A DNA stretch of 39,458 nucleotides from Candidatus Cryptoclostridium obscurum (GCA_904420535.1 CAJFVQ010000024.1:1-39458), one strand, 5' to 3'. Counted from the first letter of the stretch, positions 24,743 through 34,083 are shown. Program-made: numbers and translations. The notes: a model not told the origin generated them from the sequence alone.

Positions 24743-26083
24743 ATGGGCAATTGTATGGGCGGAGCTGTAAAAAGTTTTAAAAATGTTATGGAATCCCTTG
24801 GCGTTTTAGGGTGCGCGCATCGATTTTTATTGTGTGTTTCCGGAGGGCCGGACTCCATGGCGATGCTTCATATGATGGCAACAGAATTCCCCATGGAAGA
24901 CTTCGGCGTTGCCCATCTCAATCACGGTTTGCGCAAAGAAGCGGAACGAGAATCCGATATGGTAAGGAGTTTTTGCGCGCAAGAGGGAATTCCGTTTTAC
25001 CGAAAGCAAGCCGATGTCTCGCGATATGCCGCGCAGAATAAAATTGGAATCGAAGAGGCTGGTCGAAAACTGCGCTATGAATTTTTTCGCAGTTTGGGGT
25101 ATGAATACATCATGACTGCCCATCATAAAAATGATCAGGCTGAAACGGTTCTGGGAAACCTCATCCGCGGTTGCGGCCTCCATGGTGCCCGAGGAATGCT
25201 GCCGTTGGAAGGAGATCTCCTCCGGCCGTTGTTGGATGTTTCCAAAGAAACTTTGGAAACATACTGCCGCGATTATGGAATTCCCTTTGTGGAGGACGCA
25301 TCCAACCACGAACTTTGTTACCGTCGCAATGTAATACGTCATCGAATTCTACCATCGTTGGCAGAGATCAATCCCGAAGTCGTGGATGCGCTTTGTCGTT
25401 TTGCTCAATCGGCAGGAGAAGAAGACGCTTTGATTGAGTCCATGGCAGAAAATGCCTTCCGAAATTGTGTATCACAGGATGGTGATGAATATTCTCTTTC
25501 CTGTCAATGGGTGACTGATTCTCCCAAAGCGTTGGCCCGCCGGGTACTGAGAAAATGCGGAGAAGCCCTAGGGGGCGCATTGGATTTTGCTACGACGGAA
25601 CGCATATTTTTTTTGGGAGAGGGAAAACAAATACCATTGGGGCAACGGTGTTTCTGCCGCTGCAGTGGTAGAAAGTTTATTTTTTATCGGGAACATCACC
25701 AGAGGTTTTCGGCCGAAATTATGAAACCTGTTGCAGTAAATCTTTACGGAAAAACAACGTTTCCCTCGGGATATATGACTGCGACTCCTTATTCCGGACA
25801 GAAAAATCTGCCCTCGTATGGATTTTCGGCACTTTTCCCTAAAAGATTGCTGGAACAAGGGGTAGTATTGCGTAGTCGTCAGCAAGGCGATTGGTTTTAT
25901 CTGCCTCATGGAGGAAGAAAAAAATTGAGCGACTATATGATTGACGAAAAAATTCCGGCGGAACAACGCGACGGTGTTTTATTGTTAGCGGTGGGACATC
26001 GTATTCTTTGGATTATCGGTCGACGAATTTGCGAAATTCCGCAAGATGACAATATTTTTTTCAAAGTATTTTTAAAAAAATAA
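24743..26083 (+). CDS. tilS: tRNA(Ile)-lysidine synthase
   Basis: A 446-residue ATP-dependent enzyme that converts C34 of tRNA-Ile(CAU) to lysidine, so that it reads AUA. The ATP pyrophosphatase loop SGGPDS is at residues 33-38. HLNHGLR, ADVSRYAAQNKIGIEEAGRKLRY and TAHHKNDQAETVLGNLIRG are family blocks, and the C-terminal TilS domain has RSRQQGDWFYLPHGGRKKLSDYM. The ATG at 24743 follows AGGAGGA. The gene precedes ftsH, as in many Firmicutes, although no hpt gene lies between them here. Confidence 0.95.
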   Translation: MGNCMGGAVKSFKNVMESLGVLGCAHRFLLCVSGGPDSMAMLHMMATEFPMEDFGVAHLNHGLRKEAERESDMVRSFCAQEGIPFYRKQADVSRYAAQNKIGIEEAGRKLRYEFFRSLGYEYIMTAHHKNDQAETVLGNLIRGCGLHGARGMLPLEGDLLRPLLDVSKETLETYCRDYGIPFVEDASNHELCYRRNVIRHRILPSLAEINPEVVDALCRFAQSAGEEDALIESMAENAFRNCVSQDGDEYSLSCQWVTDSPKALARRVLRKCGEALGGALDFATTERIFFLGEGKQIPLGQRCFCRCSGRKFIFYREHHQRFSAEIMKPVAVNLYGKTTFPSGYMTATPYSGQKNLPSYGFSALFPKRLLEQGVVLRSRQQGDWFYLPHGGRKKLSDYMIDEKIPAEQRDGVLLLAVGHRILWIIGRRICEIPQDDNIFFKVFLKK

Positions 26084-26113
26084 TAACAATGCCTTTTAAA
26101 ATCTACATTTCTG

Positions 26114-26122
26114 TGATATAAT
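26114..26122 (+). promoter_or_regulatory. Extended -10 promoter for ftsH
   Basis: TGATATAAT is an extended -10 element with a perfect TATAAT (26117-26122), 44 bases before the start codon. The -35 region (TTTTAA) is poor. Confidence 0.5.
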
Positions 26123-26165
26123 CTCTTGATAATGGGTTAGATTTAGCTCTGAAAGGAGAACGGAT

Positions 26166-28115
26166 TTGAAATACGCAAAGAATATCATGATATATATCAT
26201 CATCGTTTTGGGGGTGATGGTTCTTTTTCAGTTTTTAAGCGGAAATTCCTCCTCTTTGGAAGAATTGACAACGTCCGAATTCAACACTATGGTACAGGAC
26301 AATGAATTTACCGATGTGAATATCATTGCCAATGACAATGCCTGGGAAGTAGAAGCCAGGGGAAGCGACGATACCGTATACCGCGCCACCATTCCACCCA
26401 GTGAAACTCTGGTGGAAACATTAGAAGGGAACGGCGTCAGCGTCTCTTACAATGAAGACCCCGGAGATCCATGGTGGATGAATCTTTTGATTATGTTGGT
26501 TCCTACGTTGCTGATCATCGGCATCTTCCTTTTTATGATGAATCAAAGTCAGGGCGGCGGTTCCAAGGTGATGCAATTTGGCAAGAGCCGTGCAAAAATG
26601 CAGGAACCGAATACAAAGAAAGTTACTTTTGCTGATGTAGCAGGTGTGGATGAGGTTCGTGAAGAGCTACAAGAAGTGGTTGACTTCTTAAAGGACAACC
26701 GTAAATATAGCGCGTTAGGTGCAAAAATTCCCAAGGGCGTGCTGCTTTTTGGCTATCCCGGTACCGGGAAAACCTTATTGGCCAAAGCCGTGGCTGGAGA
26801 AGCCGGTGTCCCTTTTTTCTCCATCAGCGGTTCTGACTTTGTGGAAATGTTTGTGGGGGTTGGAGCGTCTCGCGTTCGCGATCTCTTTGATCAGGCGAAG
26901 AAAAATGCTCCTTGCATTGTATTTATTGATGAAATTGACGCAGTGGGACGTCAACGCGGCGCAGGTGTTGGCGGTGGCCATGATGAACGGGAACAGACTT
27001 TGAATCAACTGTTGGTGGAAATGGACGGCTTTGCAGAAAATTCCGGTATTATCGTTATTGCGGCAACCAACCGCCCCGATATTCTTGATCCAGCACTTCT
27101 CCGTCCTGGGCGTTTTGACCGCCAAATCAGTGTGGGCGTTCCCGATGTGAAAGGTCGCGAAGAGATTCTCCGCGTCCATATGAAGGGAAAACCCATTGAC
27201 AGCGATGTGGATTTGAAAGTTCTTGCCCGCCGCACTCCCGGGTTTACCGGAGCCGATTTGGCCAATTTGGTTAATGAATCGGCATTACTTTCGGCACGCC
27301 GCAATAAAAACACCATCCACATGGCGGAAATGGAAGAATCCATTGAAAGGGTCATCGCCGGTCCGGAAAAGAAAAGTAAGGCAATCAACGAAAAAGAAAA
27401 GAAACTTGTATCTTACCATGAAGCGGGGCATGCTGTTGCAGCTTACTATTGCTCAACTTCCGACCCTGTCCATAAAATTTCTATTATTCCCCGGGGACAA
27501 GCCGGTGGCTATACACTGATGCTGCCTACGGAAGACCGTAACTACGTAACCCAGAGCCATATGGAAGATGAAATCGTGATCCTTTTGGGAGGACGTATTG
27601 CAGAAGAGCTGATCTTAAAAGATGTCAGCACCGGCGCCCAAAACGACTTGGAGCGTGCTTCGGAAATTGTTCGTAAAATGATCACCCGTTACGGTATGTC
27701 AAAGAAACTGGGTGCCTTGACTTTTGGTCATACCCAGGAACAGGTATTTTTAGGCCGGGAATTAGGGCAGGAGAAAGGATATTCCGAAGAGATTGCCAGC
27801 GCCATTGACCAGGAAGCTCGGCGCATGATCGATGCCGCGTATGAGAAATGCACCCAAATTTTACAGGAGCATGCCGATCAGCTCCATTTGATTGCAAAAA
27901 CCCTGTATGAAAAAGAAACCGTGGAAGCCGATGAGTTCCTCGCCTTAATGGAAGGTAAGTCTTTAGACGCTCCAAAGGATTCTGAACCCCATGGTGATAC
28001 GACGGGAGACGACATTGTAGACGTCGAATTTGTCAGCGTTGAAGATCACGCTCCGCAAAACGATAATCAGGATAAAGATAATGAAAGAAATGACAAAACT
28101 GGGGAAGATTCTTAA
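26166..28115 (+). CDS. ftsH: ATP-dependent zinc metalloprotease FtsH
   Basis: A 649-residue membrane AAA+ protease that degrades misfolded membrane and regulatory proteins. Two membrane segments (about 6-25 and 104-124) flank an extracellular domain. The AAA+ module has Walker A GYPGTGKT (196-203), Walker [12 protein letters not shown] and the second region of homology RPGRFDRQ. The protease domain carries HEAGH (418-422). The tail is acidic. Residue 197 is Tyr where FtsH nearly always has Pro (GPPGTGKT). The start is TTG at 26166, seven bases after AAGGAG, so initiation may be modest. The next gene overlaps its 3' end. Confidence 0.96.
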   Translation: MKYAKNIMIYIIIVLGVMVLFQFLSGNSSSLEELTTSEFNTMVQDNEFTDVNIIANDNAWEVEARGSDDTVYRATIPPSETLVETLEGNGVSVSYNEDPGDPWWMNLLIMLVPTLLIIGIFLFMMNQSQGGGSKVMQFGKSRAKMQEPNTKKVTFADVAGVDEVREELQEVVDFLKDNRKYSALGAKIPKGVLLFGYPGTGKTLLAKAVAGEAGVPFFSISGSDFVEMFVGVGASRVRDLFDQAKKNAPCIVFIDEIDAVGRQRGAGVGGGHDEREQTLNQLLVEMDGFAENSGIIVIAATNRPDILDPALLRPGRFDRQISVGVPDVKGREEILRVHMKGKPIDSDVDLKVLARRTPGFTGADLANLVNESALLSARRNKNTIHMAEMEESIERVIAGPEKKSKAINEKEKKLVSYHEAGHAVAAYYCSTSDPVHKISIIPRGQAGGYTLMLPTEDRNYVTQSHMEDEIVILLGGRIAEELILKDVSTGAQNDLERASEIVRKMITRYGMSKKLGALTFGHTQEQVFLGRELGQEKGYSEEIASAIDQEARRMIDAAYEKCTQILQEHADQLHLIAKTLYEKETVEADEFLALMEGKSLDAPKDSEPHGDTTGDDIVDVEFVSVEDHAPQNDNQDKDNERNDKTGEDS

Positions 28116-28596
28116 TTCTTCCCCATACCAATTTTATGTGGATTCCATTGCCCAATGGGAGAAAAAAAGGATGTTTTGCCGCCATGACCGCAGCCATTTT
28201 TTGGATACGGCCAGGGTGGCTTATATTCTTTTTCTGGAAAAAGCTGTAGCTTGTCCAGAGTTAGATTCCTTCGGACAAGATGAAATCCGTGAGATGATCT
28301 ATACTGTGGGATTTCTTCACGACATTGGCCGTTACTTGGAATATGAGGATCCAGCCAAAGATCATGCCCAAGAAAGTGCCAGATTGGCAGAGCCTTTGCT
28401 GCGGGACGCGGGATTTCCCGATGATGCATGCCATCTGATTTTAAAAGCTATATCGAACCATCGCAAAAAAAATAATCAAGGGTTTGATCTTTTGATTTAC
28501 CGCGCCGATAAGGAAGGGCGGCCGTGTTCTCACTGTGATGCTTTGCCGCAATGTAAAAAATTTGCCGCCGGGGAAATTCCTTTGGTAAAATACTAA
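28081..28596 (+). CDS. HD-domain protein, putative phosphohydrolase
   Basis: A 171-residue protein of the HD superfamily of metal-dependent phosphohydrolases. Metal-binding motifs are FCRHDRSHFLDTARVAY, GFLHDIGRYLEY and the later AISNHR. A C-terminal CSHCDALPQC cluster might bind a metal. It begins inside the end of ftsH (35-base overlap); ATG 28081 or 28090 are both possible and neither has a strong ribosome site, so coupling to ftsH translation is likely. The substrate is unknown; nucleotide hydrolysis is the family norm. Confidence 0.78.
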   Translation: MKEMTKLGKILNSSPYQFYVDSIAQWEKKRMFCRHDRSHFLDTARVAYILFLEKAVACPELDSFGQDEIREMIYTVGFLHDIGRYLEYEDPAKDHAQESARLAEPLLRDAGFPDDACHLILKAISNHRKKNNQGFDLLIYRADKEGRPCSHCDALPQCKKFAAGEIPLVKY

Positions 28597-28627
28597 TAAA
28601 ATTTGAATGAATTAAAGAGGTAGTAGC

Positions 28628-29824
28628 ATGAATCAATTTAATGTGCGTACCGTTGTGCTCAACAATGTAAAAGAAGCGGAAGCCTTCATGGAGAACTATA
28701 TTCATTGTGATGCCAAAGGCACTGTGATGATGGGACGCAAGTTGGGGAAGATGGCCATCGTCGCAGAAAATCTTCGCCCTCCGGCATGTTCCATTTTAAA
28801 GCAGACCATGCTTTCTTTGGGCGGCGAAGCAGCAGTCCATCGTAATGTTTTGGTTCAGAAAGTGGAACATTCTTCCGTGTTGCTGATGGGGACGTTGGCG
28901 CAAATGAAACGGCTTGTGAAAAAAATCAAACCGCAAGATTTTGGGCTGGCAATATTATCCGATGAATTGAATGAAGTTTTAGAGGCGCCGAAACCCCGCA
29001 GCAAGCGGGTTATGCCCTATCGCGGTGGCGAATTGGAGTTCGGCAAAAAAACTTTGATCATGGGGATCTTAAATTGTACCCCTGATTCTTTTTCCGACGG
29101 CGGCCAGTGGTTTGATACGCAAAAAGCCATTGACCATGCGTTGGAAATGGAGGAAAACGGCGCGGATATTATTGATATCGGCGGCGAGAGTACTCGCCCC
29201 GGTTCTGCGGAAGTAACGGCGGAAGAAGAAATGAAACGTGTTTTACCTGTGATTGAGGGGCTTCAGGGGAAGCTTTCCATTCCCATCTCCATCGACAGTT
29301 ATAAGGCCGTTACAGCGGAAAAAGCCTTGGAAGCCGGTGCTCACATTATCAACGATGTTTGGGGATTTCAGCGCGACAAGGAAATGGCCGATGTCGCTGC
29401 AAAATTCCAATGCCCATCCATTGTAATGCACAATAAAGTTGAAGCCGTATATAATGATCTGATGAGCGAATTGATGGCATTTTTACGGAAGAGTATCGAC
29501 TTGGGTGTTAGCGCCGGATTACCGAAAAGCCAGATCATTGTGGATCCCGGTTTCGGCTTTGGCAAAACTATGGAACACAATCTTACATTAACTGCAAAAT
29601 TACGGGAATTGAGCGCTACAGGATGCCCTATTCTCATGGCAGCCTCCAGAAAAAAAACCTTGGGGTTGATTTTGGACGCGCCGCCGGATCAACGTTTGGA
29701 AGGAGATTCCGCCATTACGGCAATGTCGATCCTCAATGGCGCCGATATGGTACGTGTTCACGATGTGAGGGAAATGGTAAATGTTGCCAAAATTGCCGAT
29801 GCCGTAGCGGCAGCCGGTTATTAA
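28628..29824 (+). CDS. folP: Dihydropteroate synthase with N-terminal extension
   Basis: A 398-residue enzyme of folate synthesis, joining p-aminobenzoate to dihydropterin pyrophosphate. The DHPS barrel (about 135-398) has GILNCTPDSFSDGG, DIGGESTRPGS, SIDSYKAVTAEKALEAGAH, DPGFGFGKT and ASRKKTLG. About 130 residues precede it, with no motif I recognise, whereas standard DHPS is about 270-285 residues. The ATG at 28628 follows AAAGAGGTAG. It heads a folP-folB-folK operon. The extension may be structural or regulatory. Confidence 0.93.
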   Translation: MNQFNVRTVVLNNVKEAEAFMENYIHCDAKGTVMMGRKLGKMAIVAENLRPPACSILKQTMLSLGGEAAVHRNVLVQKVEHSSVLLMGTLAQMKRLVKKIKPQDFGLAILSDELNEVLEAPKPRSKRVMPYRGGELEFGKKTLIMGILNCTPDSFSDGGQWFDTQKAIDHALEMEENGADIIDIGGESTRPGSAEVTAEEEMKRVLPVIEGLQGKLSIPISIDSYKAVTAEKALEAGAHIINDVWGFQRDKEMADVAAKFQCPSIVMHNKVEAVYNDLMSELMAFLRKSIDLGVSAGLPKSQIIVDPGFGFGKTMEHNLTLTAKLRELSATGCPILMAASRKKTLGLILDAPPDQRLEGDSAITAMSILNGADMVRVHDVREMVNVAKIADAVAAAGY

Positions 29825-29847
29825 TGATTAAGGGAAAGGCAAAGATT

Positions 29848-30207
29848 ATGGATAAGATTTATTTGAATGATCTGGAATTCTACGCTTATCATGGAGTATT
29901 TGATTTTGAAAAAGAAGAAGGGCAAACTTTCTTTGTCTCCCTGGTTTTGGAAATGGATTTGGCGCCTGCGGGCACGTCTGACGATCTGAACCAGACCGCC
30001 AACTACGGTACAATTTATGATATCGTTGCCGAAATCACGCTGAGTCATAAATATGATCTCATCGAGACTTTGGCGGAACGAATTGCCGCTGCGGTGTTAG
30101 AGGAATTTCCCAAGGTGGCGGCCGTAACTGTGCGGGTGGATAAGCCGAAGGCGCCGGGATCTGTGAAATTCCACGCCGCCGTGGAAATTCGGAGGGAACA
30201 GTCATGA
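29848..30207 (+). CDS. folB: Dihydroneopterin aldolase
   Basis: A 119-residue enzyme converting dihydroneopterin to hydroxymethyl-dihydropterin. Signature features are MDKIYLNDLEFYAYHGVF, the catalytic-region EKEEGQ, ANYGTIYD and RVDKPKAPG with its conserved lysines. I start at ATG 29848, eight bases after AAGGGAAAGG, matching family length. An in-frame ATG at 29824 overlapping the folP stop would add eight residues. Confidence 0.93.
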   Translation: MDKIYLNDLEFYAYHGVFDFEKEEGQTFFVSLVLEMDLAPAGTSDDLNQTANYGTIYDIVAEITLSHKYDLIETLAERIAAAVLEEFPKVAAVTVRVDKPKAPGSVKFHAAVEIRREQS

Positions 30208-30695
30208 GCAAAGCAGTCATCGCCTTAGGCAGTAATGTAGGAGATACCTTATCAAATCTGAAAAAGGCTGTGAGGCTTTTAGAGGACGCGGGGTGTCGCG
30301 TATTGGCAAAATCAAAACTGTATTTGACAGAACCTTGGGGCTATGCTGATCAGGATGATTTCCTCAACGGCGCGATCATCGTTGATACGGAGTTGGATCC
30401 TTTGTCCCTGCTCGGAGTTACCCAGGGAATCGAAGGCAAAATGGGCAGGGAAAAACTGTTTTTGAACGGTCCTCGCAATATTGATCTGGATATCCTTCTT
30501 TATGAAGAGGAAACTGTGGAAAAGGAAAATCTTGTCATTCCTCATCCTCGGCTTCATCAAAGGCTTTTTGTATTAATGCCCCTGAATGATGTAGCCTCTC
30601 AGTGGAAGGTTCCCGGCCACGGCAAAGTATCGGAGCTTTTGGCAAATTATCTTGGTGACGAACGTGTTATTTTAACGGACTTGTCTTTGGATTGA
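30204..30695 (+). CDS. folK: Hydroxymethyldihydropterin pyrophosphokinase
   Basis: A 163-residue enzyme using ATP to pyrophosphorylate hydroxymethyl-dihydropterin, the step before FolP. Motifs: ALGSNVGDTLSNL, TEPWGYADQDDFLNGA, GPRNIDLDILLY and IPHPRLHQRLFVLMPL. It overlaps folB by four bases (ATGA), so the last steps of pterin synthesis are translationally coupled. Confidence 0.95.
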   Translation: MSKAVIALGSNVGDTLSNLKKAVRLLEDAGCRVLAKSKLYLTEPWGYADQDDFLNGAIIVDTELDPLSLLGVTQGIEGKMGREKLFLNGPRNIDLDILLYEEETVEKENLVIPHPRLHQRLFVLMPLNDVASQWKVPGHGKVSELLANYLGDERVILTDLSLD

Positions 30696-30755
30696 GTTGT
30701 CACCAAAATCACAAAAAAACATAAAATAGGGTAGCGAAACAAAAGGAGTGATCCC

Positions 30756-30869
30756 ATGTTGTTTCTTGCTGCTCTTATTTTTTTCTCTCTGGCGGCGGTT
30801 TCCCTTTGGGTTGTGCTGAGCGGAGACGATGGTTCGGTGGATGATGATTTTTGGGATGAATATCCCTAA
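30756..30869 (+). CDS. Small membrane protein (37 aa), unrecognised
   Basis: A short gene with an excellent ribosome site (AAAAGGAGTG, seven bases before the ATG). It encodes one hydrophobic segment (about 1-23, MLFLAALIFFSLAAVSLW) and a very acidic tail (GDDGSVDDDFWDEYP). Its TAA lies 24 bases before the ferritin-like gene, so the two are probably co-transcribed. I recognise no family. Site quality, membrane-plus-acidic layout and tight spacing argue for a real gene. Confidence 0.6.
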   Translation: MLFLAALIFFSLAAVSLWVVLSGDDGSVDDDFWDEYP

Positions 30870-30892
30870 TGCAGGACAGAGGAGGTTTTTTT

Positions 30893-31336
30893 GTGGGAAA
30901 AAATAAGGATTTCCCCTGTGGGGAATGGGTATTGGAAGAAATGCTGAAAGTTGCGATGGAAGATGAAAAAAATGACCATATCAAATACTTAAAAATTGCC
31001 AAAATGGCCCGCCGCCAACGGGATAAAGAAAAGCTTTTGGCAATTGCAGATGATGAAAGACGGCATCGCCGGTGGCTCATGGCGATTTATAAAAATTTAT
31101 ATGGTAATCGCCGCCTAAACTTGCAAGAGCGCCCCAAAAAACTTTATCGGTTTGATGAAGCCATTGGCAAATCTGTTATCGCGGAATACGAAGGGATTGC
31201 TTTTTATCGTGAAATTTTAGGTAGAATCCCCTGTGAAGAGATGAAAAATGTCATTCGCAGAATTATGGAGGATGAGCAGCGTCACGCCTGTATCCTCGAA
31301 GATATGCTGGGGTTTTGCCATTGTCGGAGAAAGTAG
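30893..31336 (+). CDS. Ferritin-like/rubrerythrin-type diiron protein
   Basis: A 147-residue four-helix protein. Candidate iron ligands form the usual pattern of two E and two E-x2-H sets: EDEKNDH, DDERRH, AEYEGIAFY and EDEQRH. It lacks a rubredoxin domain. The GTG at 30893 is chosen because GGAGG lies seven bases upstream; an ATG at 30869 overlaps the preceding stop but has no such site. A role in peroxide or iron handling is the family norm. It may act with the small membrane protein encoded just upstream. Confidence 0.75.
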   Translation: MGKNKDFPCGEWVLEEMLKVAMEDEKNDHIKYLKIAKMARRQRDKEKLLAIADDERRHRRWLMAIYKNLYGNRRLNLQERPKKLYRFDEAIGKSVIAEYEGIAFYREILGRIPCEEMKNVIRRIMEDEQRHACILEDMLGFCHCRRK

Positions 31337-31384
31337 CGGCGCTCAATTGGTTGGCCGGGCACCGCCTTGCGGGGTTCGGCCGCT
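31335..31384 (+). other. GC-rich structured element after the ferritin-like gene
   Basis: Nested pairing GGCCG/CGGCC and CCGC/GCGG, plus an alternative outer AGCGGC/GCCGCT, followed by GATTTTTTGG. It is clearly more GC-rich than its surroundings. It may be a terminator or a structured RNA in the leader of the next gene. Confidence 0.4.
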
Positions 31385-31411
31385 GATTTTTTGGAAAGCT
31401 TCTATGCTTGA

Positions 31412-31440
31412 AGAATATGCCAAAATATGGTATTCTTTTT
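31412..31440 (+). terminator. Intrinsic terminator
   Basis: AGAATA-(tg)-CCA pairs with TGG-TATTCT around a short AT loop, followed by TTTT. No gene lies in 31337-31575. Confidence 0.65.
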
Positions 31441-31575
31441 CCATTGGTTCAAGGAATTTACATAGCAGCCAAAAGAGAAACAAAAAGTTAAATGTAATAG
31501 GATCTTTCTCGGTGTTGATGGTTCACTCCGTTCGACATAGCTTTTCGCCTATTGCGTGAAAGAAAGGAGATTTCC

Positions 31576-32025
31576 ATGGACAAGTTGTTTTATCTGTTGC
31601 TGGTGATTCTTGGCGGCGCAGCTACGGCAGTGCAATCTCCGGTCAACGCTGCTTTGGGGAAGCGCATTGGTGTCTTTGAAGGTGGTCTGGTGTCATTTAT
31701 TGGCGGAACCATTGTGATGCTAATCTTGGTGCTTTTATTTGGGAAGGGGGATTTTAGCGCTGTATTGAACGGCCCCAAATGGCAATTACTTGGCGGTGTG
31801 TTTGGTGTTATCATGGTGATGATGATCATCATTGCTACGCCGAAACTGGGTGTTAGCCTTGTTTTAGCAGGTGTTGTCTTGGGACAGTTGGTCGCAGGAA
31901 TGTTTATTGATCATTATGGCCTATTCCAAACCCAAGTGGTTCCGATTAATATGTATCGCATCATCGGCATCTTATTGATTATGGCCGGCGTTCTTTTTGT
32001 TTATAAAAGCAAAGTCGGCGCATAA
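31576..32025 (+). CDS. DUF606 (YdcZ-like) transporter, copy 2
   Basis: A 149-residue half-size membrane protein with five hydrophobic segments, paralogous to the protein at 21546. The shared landmarks are AVQSPVNAALGKRIG, LFGKGDF and a DHYGLFQTQVVPINMYRIIG region. The ATG at 31576 follows AAAGGAGA. The two copies may form a heterodimer, as half-size DMT transporters often do, but they lie 10 kb apart and this is an inference. Confidence 0.82.
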   Translation: MDKLFYLLLVILGGAATAVQSPVNAALGKRIGVFEGGLVSFIGGTIVMLILVLLFGKGDFSAVLNGPKWQLLGGVFGVIMVMMIIIATPKLGVSLVLAGVVLGQLVAGMFIDHYGLFQTQVVPINMYRIIGILLIMAGVLFVYKSKVGA

Positions 32026-32058
32026 TAAGGCAAACCGACCTTAATAAATGGTGATTTT

Positions 32059-32835
32059 ATGAAACGGATTCAAGAACAATTAAAAACGCGATGGCTGGGA
32101 CAAAACTACATTTATCGTGAAGAAGTCACATCGACCAATGACGCTTTACGGTCTTTAGCAGACGAGAAAGCGCCTATGGGAACTGTTCTGCTGGCGAATC
32201 AACAAACCGCCGGCAGAGGCCGAAAAGGCCGTACTTGGGAATCGCCGGCAGGAAAAGGTCTGTGGTTTTCCCTGTTGCTGCGGCCACCTTTACATCCTAG
32301 AGAAGCCGTTGCTTTAACACTAGTAACAGCGGTGGGGATCTGTCGCGGTCTCGATTATTATCCCGGTTTGGGGGCTGCCATTAAGTGGCCCAATGATATT
32401 TTATGTGACAGCAAAAAGCTTGGCGGCATTCTCTCAGAAATCAATGCTGCTCAGGAAAAGCTTCATTATGTTGTAATCGGTGTGGGCCTCAATTTACAGG
32501 CGGCGTATTTATCGGAATCGGTTGCCCCTATTGCCGTGGGAATGGAAGATATTTTACAGCAAGGTGTGGACCAACGGGAACTTTTGTGCCGTCTTTTATT
32601 GGGATTGGAAAGCGTTTATGACGAGTTCTTTCACAATGGTTTTGGGTTGCTCCGTCAGGAATGGGAAGAGCGTTCTCCGATGCTCGGGAGAGAAGTCCAT
32701 GTTTCCACAGTCAACGGAGACCTGGACGGTGTCGTCTTGGGATTGAGTGAGGAGGGGTTTTTACGGCTTCAATTGGAAAACGGCAAAGTCGCCCATGTGA
32801 TCTCCGGTGATGTGCAAATGGTGGAGGGAAGGTGA
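32059..32835 (+). CDS. birA: Biotin--[acetyl-CoA-carboxylase] ligase
   Basis: A 258-residue biotin protein ligase that activates biotin with ATP and attaches it to carrier proteins. Motifs: the adenylate-binding GRGRKGR (52-58), KWPNDIL, KKLGGILSE and GVGLNL, plus the C-terminal SH3-like cap. The N-terminal winged helix of repressor-type BirA is absent, so this enzyme should not regulate biotin genes itself. The start at ATG 32059 has a weak site (GGTGAT). The pepT start follows five bases after its stop. Confidence 0.93.
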   Translation: MKRIQEQLKTRWLGQNYIYREEVTSTNDALRSLADEKAPMGTVLLANQQTAGRGRKGRTWESPAGKGLWFSLLLRPPLHPREAVALTLVTAVGICRGLDYYPGLGAAIKWPNDILCDSKKLGGILSEINAAQEKLHYVVIGVGLNLQAAYLSESVAPIAVGMEDILQQGVDQRELLCRLLLGLESVYDEFFHNGFGLLRQEWEERSPMLGREVHVSTVNGDLDGVVLGLSEEGFLRLQLENGKVAHVISGDVQMVEGR

Positions 32836-32839
32836 ATTC

Positions 32840-34065
32840 ATGCATGTGAGAGAGCGTTTTCTACGCTATGTTGCCTTTGATACGCAGTCGAACCCAAAAA
32901 GCGGTTTTCATCCCAGTACGGAGAAACAGAAAAAATTAGGTGAAATCTTGGTAGAAGAATTGGCGGCCATGGGAGTATCCCAGGTGTCCATGGATCAATA
33001 TGGATATGTTTACGCTGCAATACCTCCTTCCAAAGGGCTGGAAAATGAGCCTGTCATCGGGTGGATTGCTCATATGGATACGGCACCCGATTGTTCTGGC
33101 GCCAACGTCAAGCCGAGGGTAGTGGAAAATTATGATGGCGGAGAGATCTTCTTAAATGATGGAATCGTGATGTCTCCTTCAGAATTTCCTCATCTTTTGG
33201 ATTATGTGGGAAATGATTTAATTGTTACCGATGGTACTACTCTGTTGGGCGCCGATGATAAAGCCGGTGTGGCGGAAATCATGACCGCAGCGGAACTCTT
33301 GTTGGCGGAGGATGGTCCGGAACACGGGGCGATTCGCATTGCTTTTACCCCTGATGAGGAAATTGGCGAGGGAACGGATTATTTCGACATAGATGGCTTT
33401 GGTGCTGATTTTGCCTACACTGTTGACGGCGGTGCCTTGGGCGAAATTGAGTATGAATGCTTCAACGCTGCCGGAGCCCTCGTTACGGTTAAGGGAGTTA
33501 ATATCCATACCGGTGACGCAAAGAATAAGATGAAAAACGCATCTTTGATCGCTATGGAGTTTTTATCTATGCTTCCTCCGGTGGAACGGCCGGAACATAC
33601 CGAGGGATATGAAGGGTTTTACCATCTCCATTCTATGGAAGGTAATGTGGAACGTGCAGAGATGGAATTCTTAATTCGAGATCACGATAGCAGCGCGTTT
33701 CAAAAACGAAAAGAGATCATGGAGCGAATCGCTGTGTTCCTTAATGAAACCCATGGTGCTGATACGGTGGATCTTGCCATCAAAGATAGCTATTATAATA
33801 TGAAAGAGAAAATTGAGCCCCATATGGAAATTGTGGAACGAGCAGAACGAGCTATGCTCGCCGAGGGCGTTATCCCCAAAATACAGCCCATTCGCGGCGG
33901 CACCGATGGGGCGCGTCTTTCTCATGAAGGGCTGCTTTGCCCAAATTTATCTGCGGGAGGTCATAATTCCATGGCCGCTTTGAGTATATCCCGGTACAAT
34001 CCATGGAGACTATGGTGCGGGTTTTGCTTCGATTGGTAATTCCTTCGGAAAACCAAAGAAATTGA
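32840..34065 (+). pseudogene. pepT: Peptidase T, frameshifted near the C-terminus
   Basis: A zinc aminotripeptidase of the M20B family. Metal-site motifs are present: AHMDTAPD, LLGADDKAG and FTPDEEIGEGTDYF. After PIRGGTDGARLS and SAGGHN the frame breaks. The read frame ends at 34039 with an unrelated tail, while one base over it continues HGRFEYIPVQSMETMVRVLL to a stop at 34065. Restoring one T near 33967-33969 gives GGHNFHGRFEYIP and 408 residues, the length of E. coli PepT. As read, the protein loses the last zinc-ligand His (His379 in E. coli), so it would be inactive. The start is ATG 32840 after GGAGGGAAGG. It is either a recent mutation or a base-call error in a short T run. Confidence 0.85.
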
Positions 34066-34083
34066 CCGAAAGGTTGTGAAAAT

